This document shows, in pieces, positions 1-20,199 of a DNA stretch of 64,000 nt (its first letter is position 1; every line of letters begins with the position of its first letter). The notes beneath the pieces were generated by a model. That model did no database searches and was not told the DNA's origin. It worked only from the letters and a program-made list of their open reading frames with translations. Source of the stretch: Lithospermum erythrorhizon (lineage: Eukaryota > Streptophyta > Magnoliopsida > Boraginales > Boraginaceae); assembly GCA_019722365.1 (NCBI GenBank), contig JADFUC010000040.1:496001-560000 (forward strand). Direction: 5' to 3'. The position numbers and the translations under genes were made by a program.

Positions 1-652
1 AAACATTAACTACCAAGAATGATTCATGCCTCCATGAACTAAAACCAGAAAGAATTTTTTTTAAAAGAAAAGTATAGTAAGTGCTTCATATTTTGAAAGT
101 CGATAATTGGAGAGTGTAGTACTGTAGTTCCACCAGATAGTTTCATTGGGCTGTCAAGAAGAACACTCAACTTTAGTGAACGAGTTATGATAGCAGCTCT
201 CAATACCCCATCACACTTACTTTAGATCCAAATTACATAATGGAATTGTCTACAAATCCCTACAGCAAAATATATGTAACATCCCCTTGTTCTTTGTTTG
301 GATTAAAATTTCAGTGGCACCTAACAACATACTGCAATGAGAATGTTAAAGAGGAAGGTATTTTGAATCTTTCCCCCTTAATATAGCAGTGCGTTGTAGA
401 GAGCTTACATGAAATTCTTTTAATCCCAATGCAATGAACTGGATAAAAATGATAATCACAAGATGATATAGACAAGAAAAGGTGAAATCACGTTGGATTG
501 TGCATTCTACAAGGAGTAAGCATACTCATTCCATATCCTAAACAAACTAGGCATACTACTAACAGCAGTGAAAGTTAATTGAGCATATTGATAAGAACTG
601 CAAAGAATTAGCAATGTGAAATTTATTCTTTTGATCACATAGAGCCCATTAC

Positions 653-1634
653 CGATATATAGCAGTATAGCTAACAGTATCTGATAGATTGTCAGAAACT
701 CCAGCAGGTAGAAGATCCATCCAAGCATCAACATCTATCACGAACTTTTGCCCGAGGGTCTTTTCTTCTGGTTTAACACCATGAAAACCATGGAACTTTA
801 ATCCTCTAAGTACAAGCTTGTCTCCCTTAGGTAACTCGCCATACTGACTACCTACACTTGAATGTAAACATATTCAGTCTAAGGAAACACTTAACAACTA
901 AAACACAAGTCAAGCTCCTCTCGAGTTCCATTAAATCGCATACAAAAATCAAGAAAGTCAATATATTATAAAAATGCCAACTTTCAACTCAATGGATGTG
1001 ATTGGCATCTAAATAACCAACATTGGTACTTGAGAAAATCGTAAAGATTGTAACTTGAGACGATCCAAGCTAAAAAAACAGACAGAACCATATTCAACTA
1101 TATTGCGTCCAATGAGTAAAAACTAGTGGTTACTCACTCCCTTGTAAGGATATTGTGTCCAATGAATGAAACTAGTGGTTAGTCACTCACTTGTAAGAAA
1201 AATGCCAGGTTCAAAACCTCGGATTAAAAATAACAAATTCAAATGGCAGCCAGAATCCATAACATATTAACCACATAAAGAAAACATAATTAAATTAACA
1301 ATTATCTTATTATGTAATTTCCAATTTCCTAAACAAATACTATTTGAAGCTTTTCTTGCTATAATAATAGTAGTAACACGGTTATTTTTTGTGTTGTGCG
1401 GAAACTACCATAAATGGTTAGAAGCACGAAAATAATATAAAAAAAAACAAACTAAACATAACAGACAACGGGTATGAACCAACTCCTTCAAATCTTTCGA
1501 TATGGTAAGCCTAATTCAACATTTTGTTCATCATCAAAATAAACAATAAAAATATGGCAACAATAAATATGAAAAAAAAATATAGAGGGGGCGGAGGGGG
1601 AGGGGGTGTTGTTACCTGTATTGGTTGAAGCCAT
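653..1634 (-). CDS. FOLB: Dihydroneopterin aldolase, 5' two exons (partial)
   Basis: Dihydroneopterin aldolase converts 7,8-dihydroneopterin to 6-hydroxymethyl-7,8-dihydropterin plus glycolaldehyde in folate synthesis. Exon 1 is 1616-1634 (MASTNT, donor GTAAC). Exon 2 is 653-851, preceded by a TGTAG acceptor and followed by GGTAATG. The joined reading frame gives 72 residues with the family signature: LRGLKFHGFHGVKPEEK, then GQKFVIDVDAW, then SDTVSYTAIYR. The HG..PEEK..GQ block carries the glutamate used in catalysis. The remaining third of the enzyme, including the catalytic lysine, must lie left of position 1; I searched 1-652 on the minus strand and saw nothing matching. There is no transit peptide in the first residues. 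No break is visible in the part present. Confidence 0.88.
1100..1240 (+). repeat. tRNA-derived SINE fragment with internal duplication
   Basis: It lies in intron 1 of the aldolase gene. A polymerase III A-box-like string (ACTAGTGGTTAGTCACTCA) is followed about 30 bases on by a B-box-like GGTTCAAAACCTCGG. The A-box half is present twice in tandem, near 1122 and 1168, separated by ATTGTGTCCAATGA repeats. A-box plus B-box spacing is typical of tRNA-derived SINE heads. Confidence 0.5.
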
Positions 1635-4489
1635 GAAAAGAGTTGCCCACAAGATGAATTTAGCCCACTTTCTACCAAGTGTAATAAGTCAAGAAATATT
1701 TATGAGTTTGATATTTGGTCATGATTCTCATGGAATTTATAATGAGGTGCCAATATATTAAATTAATATTACCATTACCTAATATTGATGTTCACATTTA
1801 GGAAATTTAGTTATGTTTTAATCCTATTGTTGCTTTGTTTGTTATATATAAACACGAATATATTATAAGATTTGACTTATCATTAAAATTGTTCGATTTT
1901 AATCATAATATGATATTTTTGATGGACACCATTGAATATATAAATTTATAGTGTTCAATATAATTGGATGGACGTTTGATATAAAGATGAATTAAGTGGA
2001 TGGATTGCTACTTAAAAAATAAAAAGTATGTAGATATTTATGACAATAAAACCTCTTGATCGGACAATCTCTCTAAACAAAGGTTTGAGGTTATGTATAA
2101 TCCGACATCGTGGCTCTCTTAATCTGAAGCCTATAATTGATTTTTAAGTACTTATATGTTGGAAAAACTATGATTTAATTAATATGATGAAATAAATCCA
2201 AAATAGACATTTCTATATTATTATTGTTAATGTTTTTTGCAAATAACAACCAATTAGAGATATCTGGCAAATTGTATTTATCTTACATATTCGAACATCT
2301 AAGAACTTGTTCAAAATGGTTTTACATATTTTCTTTTTGATGATGACATATCTCTAGTTTACCCAACCAATTTTTGATATCGCATTATCTCGGTTCATGT
2401 GTAACTTAGTTGTTTCTTTTGGTACAATAATGAAGAGTCAAGTAAAATTTAGGCCAGTTCATATTTAAAGTGTTAATCATCATATTTTCACTACATCATT
2501 ACCATGGCCAAAAGAAGTTAGTATACTTATTGAATTATGTAAATAAATTTAGTGAGTTGGTTATCTTTTTTACCTCTATATAATTTCTTTAAAAAATTGT
2601 GATAGGTTTGGAAAACTACAAAACTTAAAACACAGTCTATATTGCATGTTTTTGTATTCTCATATGGTAGATGAATTTACCTTCTTGTTTGTACACCTTG
2701 AATGTTTTCTAAGCTGTGATACATGGTTTGAGGCTGGTGGTTCAAAGTGTAATGGTAGATTTAATAACTTAAAATATATAATTTCTGTTAATTTTGTTTT
2801 TTATTTCAGTTTGTCTCTCTCCTATTTATTTATGTGATAGTTCATTTATAAATAGAATTTAATACAATGATGTGGTTTTGTAGTTTGAATTAATAACTTT
2901 TTAACATATAATAATCATAATAATAAAATAGTAAACTTCTGGAAAATATAAATAATTAATTCTACTTCTGGAAATGATAAACTTATAAATTCGAAACAAA
3001 AATGAAAGAAACTTTTTATATTTTACATATGCTTGTTATTAAATATAGTTATTATTATTATTATTAAGCTATAAATAGTTGGTTTTAATTTAATATTTTG
3101 ATGGTCCTTAAAGTAGAATTATGAAGACTAGATGGTGAAAGGAGAGTGTTAAAGAGTTGCTGGATTAGTAGCTTCAATTTTGTCTATTTTATAGCTTAGA
3201 TGGATTAGATGAAAGATTTTGAAGAGTTTTCTATTTAATATTAGAAGTTATTTAATTTGTTAAGTTTTTGATACTTAAATTGTTTGAGGAATTAACTTTC
3301 ATTTATTAGATTTCATTTTATTCTATAAAGAAACGTTTTTTTTGAAGTTAAACAAAGTCATCAAAGTTAAAGTTAAATCATCATTTAGACCATTTCAATA
3401 GTTTTTTTAATTTTTAAAACATATATGATATAGGTAATAATATTAATCAGCATTAGTTAGCATGGTAATTTCATAAAATATAAACAAAATACATATAATA
3501 TAATTGGTAAATTTGAAAATGACAAATATACGTTCGAAGATTCTTACTAATTATTTGGAGAATCAATTCTGAAGTAAAGTTTGGGAACTGATTTAATCAT
3601 AAAAATAATATAATCTACTAAAATAAAAAATAATTAATGGAGTATAATAATTTTTTCAAATCATAAAACTAAATATATATTCATTAGCATGTACAAGTCA
3701 GATTGCCAGATTTATGAGAATATAAAGGCAATAATTGAATATATTAAGAAGAGAAATGTATAAGTATTTATCAAGTTAGCATCAATTATATTTGAAATTG
3801 TGTACACAACAAGCAGTAGAAGCTTAGCTATTTATTCCATCCTAAAAAAAACAAACTCAAATTATCAAAGTAAAAATAATTGAAATTGATTTGTACCATA
3901 TAAAATACTCATTGAAAAAAGAACTAAGCCTTTATAAAGATCTGCAATTTAGCGATCATGTAGCCAAAATTTATCCCTTTCCCCTTTTAAATGATCGTAC
4001 CAAGAATTACGTCTGACTTTATCTTGATATTTCCATCCTTTTAATAAAGTACTTTTGTTTGATGATTAATTAAATATTTTTTGATAAAGTACCTTTTTAG
4101 GATGTATTAGTAATATTAATTAAGCTCTTAATAAAATGCTTTTACTCGATGATCAAGAAAATTGGGACGGATGGGGTATAAGTACTTACCAAGATTCTTG
4201 TCAATTGTCTTGGCAAGATTTACATTGTTCAAGAGTGAGTAGAGCTTAAGAGTTTAGGCCATCCTAAATAAAGTAATTCAATCTATCAAAATAAAAAGAA
4301 AATATTTGGGAATTCTTTTTGCAATGTCAAAAGTATAAATGATCTAATTAAAGTTATGAATGATTTTTTAATTTACCTTAAATACTAAAGTAACCTAAGA
4401 CTTTATTGACTTAATGAGTGTAATTTTCATTAAATACTTAGCAACGACTTTCATATACAATTTTAATCTTCTATTTTTGCTTTATATTA

Positions 4490-5545
4490 TTGAGATTCAA
4501 AGAAAATACCTCCTATAAGAAAATAAACTTAATATATTTATTTATATTTATTTCTTTTTTCTTTTCATAATATACATTAGGTCATATGTTTCACTATAAA
4601 AATAAACGAAATTGCTTCTAATTTTGTTGTATCATAAAATGCATATTGGATTTCTAAAGTGTTGATTTGACTGGCTCATATTTTATTTTAAAAGATTCAT
4701 TAAAAGAAAAAATATTTAAAGAAAGTTCTTTAATTAAGTCGTATCTTTCATTATAAAAAATATTAAAAATTTTTCAACTATAGTGGACATATAAATGAAA
4801 TTTACAAATTTTCAGAGCCAAAACCATAAATATGGTTGCCAATAAATTTTTTAATCAAAATTAATATTTTAAAACAAAATTTGGTTATAAAATATTAAAA
4901 TCCGATTGAGCGAAGGCAGAAGCTATGACAGGTATTCAAATACAAAATGAAACTTTCTTTTTGTACTTTTATTAAAACTCTTGCCAACCCATAATATAAG
5001 TTATAGATATAAATTATTGGTTAGGAATCCATTTAAATAGTACAATACTTTTTATTAAAGAGTCATGTAACATGAATACTTCTTCAAGAATGTTTTGTAA
5101 TGATACCTCATAAGAAAAATAAATCAAAATCCATTTTTTACAATAAGTCATGTAGTATTATATTGAACTTTATATTTTTATTTTTTCTTAGATATATTCG
5201 TCATATGTTTTTACTATAACAAATACTTAAATTGCCTCCCTAATTATGTTATTTCACTCAAATCATATTAGTTCCTAAAATTATTTATTTAACAACTTCG
5301 CATATTAATTTTTAAATATTGGTAGTATTCTTACAATGTATAACTTTCTTTTAGCTATGAGACAATAAGTCATGTTTCATCATAAATATATTAAAAAAAA
5401 ATTTCTAACAATGTAAGAGGGGACATATAAATGATATTTAATATTATTGCAAAGCTTGAAAATAAATCTTTGCAATTAAATTTAATTATATATAAATAAT
5501 GTAATCACATTGAGCGAAACAAATGATGCTTAAGTATTCAAAGGC
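4490..5545. repeat. Diverged tandem duplication, about 600-bp period
   Basis: Segments near 4490-4945 and 5105-5545 align in the same order. Both contain a 'cctc(a)taagaaaa' opening, then 'gtcatatgttt', then 'ggacatataaatga', and both close with 'attgagcgaa' followed by 'attcaaa'. They differ by many substitutions and small indels, so the duplication is old. No coding potential is seen. Confidence 0.6.
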
Positions 5546-5579
5546 TAAAAATAAATGCACTTCACTTTCTACACAAAAT

Positions 5580-5650
5580 GATTATGAGAGTCGAATCCTG
5601 CTTGCGAAGAGGCGAGGCTAGCTGCTCCTTGGCACACATCCGGTGATTAA
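5580..5650 (-). repeat. SINE-like fragment
   Basis: The string 'ttatgagagtcgaatcctg' followed by 'gaagaggcgaggctagctgctcc' recurs, diverged, at 18822-18880. Its reverse complement ends in a B-box-like GGTTCGACTC sequence, so this is probably the tRNA-related part of a minus-strand SINE. Confidence 0.35.
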
Positions 5651-6460
5651 CTCACTCAATGTATCTAGGACAAGGACCTTAAGAGGATGTTAATTGTAGC
5701 GGTTTTGCTAAAGCTTTTTATTAAAAATGATTGTAATATAAAATAAGTTAAGGATAGAAATTATGGATTGAAATTCAAAACTTAAAACGTTTTAAATGAA
5801 TATTAAAATTAGATGTAAACATCAAAATGTAGCTTCTTCAAAAGTATTTTTTATATTTAGTCACTTTTAGGCTCTCGTTGTTTAATTATTATTAATTAAA
5901 TGTGTGTTTATAATTGATTTTCTGGAAGATCAGTTATAAATTTTTCATTTGCTTCATATTATCCACACTTTTATATGAGCATATAGATATAGATTTAATC
6001 AGTATGACTTTCCCCAGTGGGGGTTTGGTAGTGGTATACTAGTCTTTTATATCAGAGACCTTTTCAACAATACATGACTATTAATTAAAATACAACATAA
6101 AGTTTGACCACTTCAAAAAATTGGGTTTCTTGTCGTAATCCTTTCCTTACCGAAAATTGGGTACTCAGGCCAAATCTGTGTTTCTTATAGTAAATTCATC
6201 ATGAATTTACATACTACTCTATGTTCATGATAATAATATGATTTTCATGAAGTATGTTTTTTGAAATAATTATGAAAAATAAAGATCATGCTAAAAAAGG
6301 ATCACATTTACCATAACTGAGTAGCATATGTACATAAAAAAAATGCACCCTATTTCTCTGTTAGATTCGAAGTCGAATTTCCCGGTCAAAGAACCCAAGC
6401 CTGAAGCCTCCCAGCAGCACTAAACATTTGGTATAACTATGCACAATACTATACACTATC

Positions 6461-13277
<6,817 letters not shown>

Positions 13278-15045
13278 TAAAAAAACAAGGGTTTTGAAAA
13301 AAGCGTTCTTGAAATTTGGGACAAGTGTTTGAGATAGTCAAATTTACTGGTTTCTTACAGGGGTAAATGTTGCTGCAAATTGAAGCGTTTCCAGCTATTG
13401 TTCCATCACATGATTTTTTACAGTGAGTTTTTTTATCTGGGATTTGGTGTGATTTGATTGAGAAAGGAAAAAAGGGGGTGATACACGGGCGTTGGGGAGT
13501 AGTAAAGAACACGGAGGCGTTACTCCACACCTCCTTTTGCCGGCAATTTTGGTTTTTCGGTGATTTCAGCTTCATCGTGTATTACGAAGACAATTATTTA
13601 TAATGTCATTAATAAATGAAATCCGATTTAATAAAGTAAGTGGCGCCAAATGCAGTGCGAGTTGGAAGGTAGAGGTATTTTTTGGGATAGTTGGGATGTA
13701 AGGATTGCCGAAAAAACCAGACTTCGTTAATAATTGATTGGCAGCCAATTAGGCTTCGATTAACAAATAATGTTGCTTATTAGAAACATTCGGTAATTAA
13801 CCGATTTGATAAAATACATATACACCGTTAAAACTGAATTTCAGGTTTCAAATGGAAGGTAACCGTTAACCACTTTCGTAGTCGATCAAAGGCCTTCGAT
13901 ATTTGTTCGATGGACTTTCCGGTCGGCTTCGAACAAACATAATTTGATCATGCAAACCTCTAATTGAATCATTTATGCCAGGTGAATATAAAAGTATTTC
14001 GTGGGGCCTTAAACCAAATAAACTGAAATTTTCTGGGGTTACTTTACCCCCTGTCCTACGCTTTGAGATACATAGTAGAGGAAAGGTGAACTTAATTGGT
14101 ATATTATTTTTTAATAGTTTTTGGTAAATTAATAAGGAAGAGTATGATTAATCCAACAAAAGTATAATGGAGAGCTGGTCGTGAAAGTTAAAGTTGGGTG
14201 AGACCTTAGCTTTAAGTCTTATTTTTAATTAAGCGGCTAGCTGACAACAATAACAACAATTTGATTGCTTTCTCCTTTACAGAGCTAAAGGATTATCAAT
14301 AAACCATCAGCAAACACACTTGCAGGGGCGCTCATCAGAATTTAATTAATGTAACTATTTTACCTGTTTATTGTCATTAATTTTGTCTTTACTTAGTATA
14401 AACTGTTTATTTATGTCATTTTTGTGCCCAGATAATAAAAAGGAGTGCTATTTACTTGGTTTTTTTGCATATTCCCTTAGTAATATAGTTTAAACTTGTT
14501 AACTAAATTTATAGTTTTTTGCTGTTGTTTATATCAGTAGTCATAGAGCTTAAAAAAGGTGCTTAATTTACTTTTTTTTTGCATACACTACAATGTATCT
14601 CTAATGAAAATGTACTTAATTTACTTTGTTTACTTTTATTATTTGTATATACACTTGGCAATAAAGCTTTAAAAGATTCACATAATTTACCATTTTTTGC
14701 ATACAATCTTTAGTAATACTGTAATGTAATAGAGCTTTATAAAAGGTGCTTAATTTACTGAAATTTCTTTCACTTCTTTGCATCTACCCTTGGAACAGTT
14801 TTTTATAGAGGCAGAATTACTTGTTCCTGCACTTATAGAGAGAAAATACGTATATAAAAATTAGGGGGGCGGGCATCTTTATATTTTGGAAAGAATGATT
14901 ATGGTTTTGAAAAAAATGATTAATAGAATTATATTTTTTCAAAAATAAGGGCTTTCTCCCAATACCCGATCGCCCCCTCTAGTTCCTCCACACGTGCCAT
15001 AGTAATAGAGGCTTTAAATAGGTGCTAAATTTACTGTTTTTGCAT
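13278..15045. other. Intergenic, divergent promoter region plus tandem repeats
   Basis: The left part is the former 5' leader and promoter of the protease pseudogene (divergently placed with the R3H gene). No coding region is supported. The right part, from about 14390, is made of the repeat units described separately. A C-poor, T-rich composition dominates. Confidence 0.55.
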
Positions 15046-15065
15046 ATGCTCACGAGTAATTTTGA
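14390..15065 (+). repeat. Diverged tandem repeat running into the R3H start codon
   Basis: Five or six imperfect copies share the order: AGTAATAGAGCTTTAAA, then GGTGCTTAATTTACT, then a T-run, then GCATAYRCYCTTAGTAAT. Copies are visible near 14441, 14556, 14676, 14743 and 15020. Spacing varies from about 70 to 275 bases because some units are interrupted. The last copy contributes the ATG at 15046. Confidence 0.65.
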
Positions 15066-17224
15066 CTTCAAAGACGATAAATTGAAAAGCGTATTCATTC
15101 AGCCAATCCCGTACAAACAATTGGATCCAAGGGATAATCTTCCTTGCAAGCACCTTGTTTTAACTATGGAAGAGGCACTAGTTAATTTTCTTCACGATGA
15201 TACCAGGTGCGTTTCGGTTTTTGATACTCAAGGTTGGATAAATCAGATTGCCCTAAACAACTTAAATCGGTAATTGATTATATTTCATTGCACATTGGCA
15301 TTATTTGTGGGAATGGGTAGGGTTACTTGATTTGACTTCAGGGTATTGGCTGGATCTGAGAGGTGAGTGGGTTGAGTATGGGTTTGAACCTTTTTAACTG
15401 ACGGAGTCTGAGGAAGGTAGGATGGGTTATAGTTTGTACCATGTCTAGCAATTTACAGGGGGCTGTATTTGTCTGCCTCGATGAGAGTCTTAACTATTCA
15501 GAGTTTTATGCTTATATGCAGTTCTGATGGGATGTTGGAACTGGAGCCTATGAGTTCATACAATCGACTTCTTATACATCGTCTAGCAGAGATATTTGGG
15601 TACTTTTTATGCTTGATATTTCTAATTGATACCACTAATGATTTCCCACAACCACTTTCTTCAAATTATTTTGCATTGATTTTTTAGAATTCTTGTTTAA
15701 TCTCATTGCTATCCCTTTCAAAAAACCAAATAAGTAAAGAAGTTGTTACCTTGTGTCAGATTTTCGCATTATTCGGTTGGTGAAGGTGATGAGAGACATT
15801 TGGTTCTGGAGCGTTGTGCAGAAACATCAGTGTATGTCAAACCAAAATGCTAATTGAAACTTTCTTTGTTGCCATGATGCATACATGTTAAATGACTTAA
15901 ATCTTTTTAGTTCCTGCTATGTTTCTTGGTACTTCTTATAACTACAAGTCAATAGTTTGCCTTTTTTTTTAACGTACAATTTTGATGCCTATTCCCCCTG
16001 CCCAAAAAGAAACATCCCGGAGTTGGAAATAGTTGCAACAAACAAGAAACATGTTTGTATGATAATTTACACAAGAGCTAACAGGAGCTTAATATTTTAT
16101 AGACTATCAATAGCCTAACTATATTGTAGATTTTCTTCTTCTTGATAGTCCATCCTAATCGATAAAGACTTACACTGCTTCAGTTTCTGAAGTAACAAGC
16201 ACAAAAGAAATTTCCTTTTATCTTGGTAAAACCATCTCTCAATAAGTACTTCATAGTCTCATTGAGTTGACTATCCAATTACAGTATATTAATTGAAATT
16301 CTTATATACACAAAGACTGCAGCCTAACTCTCTTGCGTTGCATATCTTTTTTTTTTCCAACTTCTCTACAACTGCTTGATATAGGAAAGTAGGATCTACC
16401 ATAATAAATTCTAGTCTGTTAGAATTCTAGTACATGAAAGATTTTGAAAAGTAGTTTCTTAATTCATGCAATCAATTTGCAGACCTGCAGTTCTTGTTAG
16501 TGATTTGCTGTGGCAATTTGATGAATTAGAAGGTCCAAGGATGTCAAATATACTATCAAGAAAGAGAGAATCATCATCTGGTTTGTATTATTTTCCACTA
16601 ACAATAATGTGATTGGACCAAGTACTTTGCACATGATTTCCTGACATACTTGAGTATGCATTTCATGATTATCATGGCTGATACTTTTTTCTTTTGTCAG
16701 GGTTGAATGCGGAATTGTCTAGTTTCAATTTATCACTGGAGGAGAGAGAAGCTGCTTATTTGACTGCCCGCGAACGTATTTTTTCAGTAGACGATGGTGG
16801 GAACAGAGGTATGGTAAAGCAGCGGCCTCAAAAAGATCCTGTAGTTGCCCGACGTATGATTGTACACGCTCTTGGTAAAAAAACCAAACCTTCTTATGAA
16901 TCGGCCAGCCAACCTAGTAATGTGAATATCCAAGGTAAGAATCAATTGATCACCCGAAACATTGGAGTAACATCAAAAGTTGATATGAAGAACGGCAGTG
17001 ACTCCTCGCAGATTAAAAGTATGTCTGGTAAAAGTGAAGATGATAAGGTGGTTCCATCAGTTGCCAAAAGAAGTGAGAATAATATGGAGAAGGATTTTCT
17101 TCGGAAGGAGCACATGGGAGCAGCGAAAAGAATGTTTGTTAGTGCTCTTGGATTTAATCCAAGAGGAGATGGATCAACTTCTAAATCTAATGGCTTAAAG
17201 CCTACCAGGTTGAGTTCAGAATAG
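15046..17224 (+). CDS. R3H-SUZ domain nucleic-acid-binding protein
   Basis: R3H proteins bind single-stranded nucleic acid; SUZ segments bind RNA. Five exons join cleanly with GT-AG borders: 15046-15269, 15522-15599, 15760-15831, 16483-16580, 16701-17224, giving 331 residues. The R3H domain spans roughly residues 76-125; its defining Arg-x3-His is R90-L-L-I-H94 in MSSYNRLLIHRLAEIFG. Then come a conserved PAVLVSDLLWQFDE stretch and a SUZ-like segment near 168-187 (SLEEREAAYLTARERIF). The C-terminal tail is basic and low in complexity, and twice carries an 'A(R/K)RM.V.ALG' motif (VVARRMIVHALG and AAKRMFVSALG). Arabidopsis homologues are annotated as R3H proteins (recalled, not checked). The start is uncertain because the ATG lies within a repeat unit, and an upstream exon could be missing. 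No break is seen, unlike the flanking genes. Confidence 0.85.
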
Positions 17225-18821
17225 TCGTCTTGAAAGAACTAAAGCTCAGTTTGAATGTTATTCATTACGAGAGGCCTGTCTCCCACTTGCCTCACGCTTG
17301 AATATTTTGAAGAAGCGTGTTCTGATGAGAGTATTAATGCAAAAGTAACTGCACCAGATATGTATAAGGTAAATATCAACCACCGAAGTATACTCACATT
17401 GTAGCTACAGGACGATGTACATGAAAGATCTGGGCCGATAACTGGCTTTGGAGTTTCTTGTGTTGGTCACTGTCGAGCTAGGAGTACTCTGTACCAACGT
17501 GCCATACTGTTGCTGCCTTATAGTGCGGTCCATCCGTGTCCTTGTTCCTTTTTTCAGTACTAGAGCTATATAAGCATGTTTCAGTTATTGTAACTCGTTG
17601 CTGATCTGCATTGTGTAAGCTAATATACTCGGAGTATATTGTTTTTGCCACAAGAAATGCAGATATGTATTCTATCTTGAGTTCTACGGAGTATGTAGTG
17701 TACTATTCATCCAGACTCTATAGATGTCACATACCATTTGCTTAGAACGGTGCCCCCGTCAGACCCTTTGAACGCTTACAAATGTACTTACATTTACTAA
17801 AACCTCGTCACAAGGAGACTAGTGGGGTTCGGAATCTGAAATTGTTAGATTGTGGGACGTGTCATTTTATCGCTAAACCGACCCTTCGTGCAATATAGCT
17901 TTGAATTTTGGAGGATGTACAACTACTAATTGGATTGGACTCTTTTGAGATAAGCACATATGGAGCATATATGGCATCCCCTCGGCCTTTACAACTGAGG
18001 CTGTCTATTCCAATCTTGTTCTATTGGCATCATTGTTCCTTTCAATCCAATGAATTTTATTCTTACATCACGAAAGGAATAAAGATGATTTGATGGCGTT
18101 ACCAATTAGTGAAATTGAAGATTAATATACGGTAAAAATTATTTCCAAAACTCCAAGTGTACAAGGTCTCTATGGATTATGTCAATGACAATGTACTCTA
18201 CCCGATCAATCATTTTTTGCTATCTTAAAGTAACCGAACGGGTGGTATACCGGGTTGATTACTAGTGCCTTCAAAAGAGGGGGCCGTGGAAATAGTCCCA
18301 CCCGTAATATACTCGAGGAGTTTTTATGTTACTTGGTATTTTCTTTATCTTTTTATTTATTTTTTACAATAAATTTGAGTAGTCTACCAAAAAAAAGAGT
18401 AGTCTATAAAATCTGCTTACTGCAGTCCTGCAGTCATTTTTAGAATTGCTTTCATTATTCACATTCAATAACTGTTATACGGAGTATTTTGTTTTCATAA
18501 TTATTTTATAACATGGGCCTGACGAAACATGTTAGAAAAAACCTTACGAACTTATTACTCTTCTGACTAAATTGCATTTATTGCGTTCTCTAATATAGTC
18601 CATCAAAAGTATATAAAAGTCAATAACACACCTTATCATCTGTCAAAATCAAATTAAGTCATTGAAGGTTAAATAGCGGCATCTTTATTACCATAATATG
18701 CTTTGGCACATACATGGTTTAGAAACCGTCTGCTGATTTTTAAGGAGGAGTTAATCGTAGGATGTCTTCGATTGATAACGGAACTAGAGCTTTTATTTTA
18801 ACCACTTTGTCTGAGATTAGT

Positions 18822-18880
18822 TTATGAGAGTCGAACCCATACTATGAAGAGCGATGGTGGGGTACTTTGCTCCAGCTTAC
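18822..18880 (-). repeat. SINE-like fragment, related to 5580-5650
   Basis: It opens with 'ttatgagagtcgaaccc' and continues with a 'gaagagcgatgg...ctttgctcc' stretch that parallels the copy at 5580. The reverse complement contains GGGTTCGACTCTC, a good B-box match. Confidence 0.35.
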
Positions 18881-20199
18881 TAGTTTTTTGGAATTAAATT
18901 ATCTTTCCCGGAGCACATATGGGAGTTGTCTCTTAAGTTGTTGGTTGTATATGATCATTGTGGAATTAGTTGGATTTTGAACAAAAATACAAAGTGTATG
19001 ATGGTAACCATGAATAAATGCCAACTGGGAATAGAATACAGTGCTAAAATTTCAGAAAACGACTTGCACACGCTTATCTTTGACTTATTATATACACACC
19101 CTTCGTATTAAACATGCCATCTACTTACCTAATAATTTCTATAAGTCTATAACATGCTTTCTCCATACCTAAATGGTTGATTTAGCCTAACACACTACAT
19201 CATCTTTCTTTTATATAGTTATTGTTTTAGCCAAAAAAATTATTTTTTTATAGTTATCATTTTAACATAATAAATATGTTTTTATATTTTCAATATGCGC
19301 TTTCTGCTTTCTCTTTAGAATTAATAACCAACAAATGATATTACATTTGAATTGATTGACGATACATATTTTGATCACTTTTTGATTATTTTTATTTTAA
19401 CCCCAATAAATGCATTTGAAACGATAGTAACTCCATTACAAATTAATTGAATTTCTTAATTTTCGAAACATAATTTTAATCAACAATTACCTTTTATGTA
19501 CATTTTGAAAAATTATAAAAAAATAATATTATGAAAATATTTTTTAAAACAAATTCAATGATATCAATTTTATATTTTTCGAATTATTGAATAAAAAGTA
19601 ATTAGGTAATTCAGCTTTATGCGTAATTTTAAAAACGTTAATTAATTTAAAATGGAGGAAGTAATTAAAAAACCCAAGAGAGTATCTATTAAGAAGAATT
19701 AATTTTGTATCACATATGATATAATTTAAATGCACTAATGTTAAAAAAACATAAATGGCAACCTACTCATTGGAGTTAAAGAATGAACGGCCAAACATAA
19801 TTCGGTTACAAGTTTGACTCGAACACTTAATTAATTGACTAATTGTAATATAACTCAAGTCAAGTGTTATTTTTAAGCTTTGTCGATCTTCGGGTCAAAC
19901 CAAATCATTCTAAAAAGGTTTAGATTCAAACTAAACCATCCAACAAGGCTTGAGTTCCAAATAAAAATATCATTGGACAAATAAAATTTAACATTATTGA
20001 TTGTTTTTAATGTTTGGAAGTTATTTAGTTTGAACTCATTGATTAAGACGAAAGAATATTTTTAAATCATAGGAGTAATAATATTTAGGTTTTATTGCAA
20101 CACTGAGCCAACAAACCGACTCATCAAAATATTAACCTTAAATGATAGTTCGAGACTAGTCTCAACTTAAATCGAGCCGAAGTTCATCATAATTAAGAA

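Larger units (their letters stand above)
1635..6460. other. Intergenic spacer, repeat-rich, no gene seen
   Basis: It is AT-rich with no convincing coding region. It holds a diverged tandem duplication (4490-5545), a MITE-like end near 4165 and a SINE-like fragment near 5583-5640. The left edge is the 5' flank of the aldolase gene, with a G-rich tract near 1587-1607 inside its intron 1. Confidence 0.6.
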
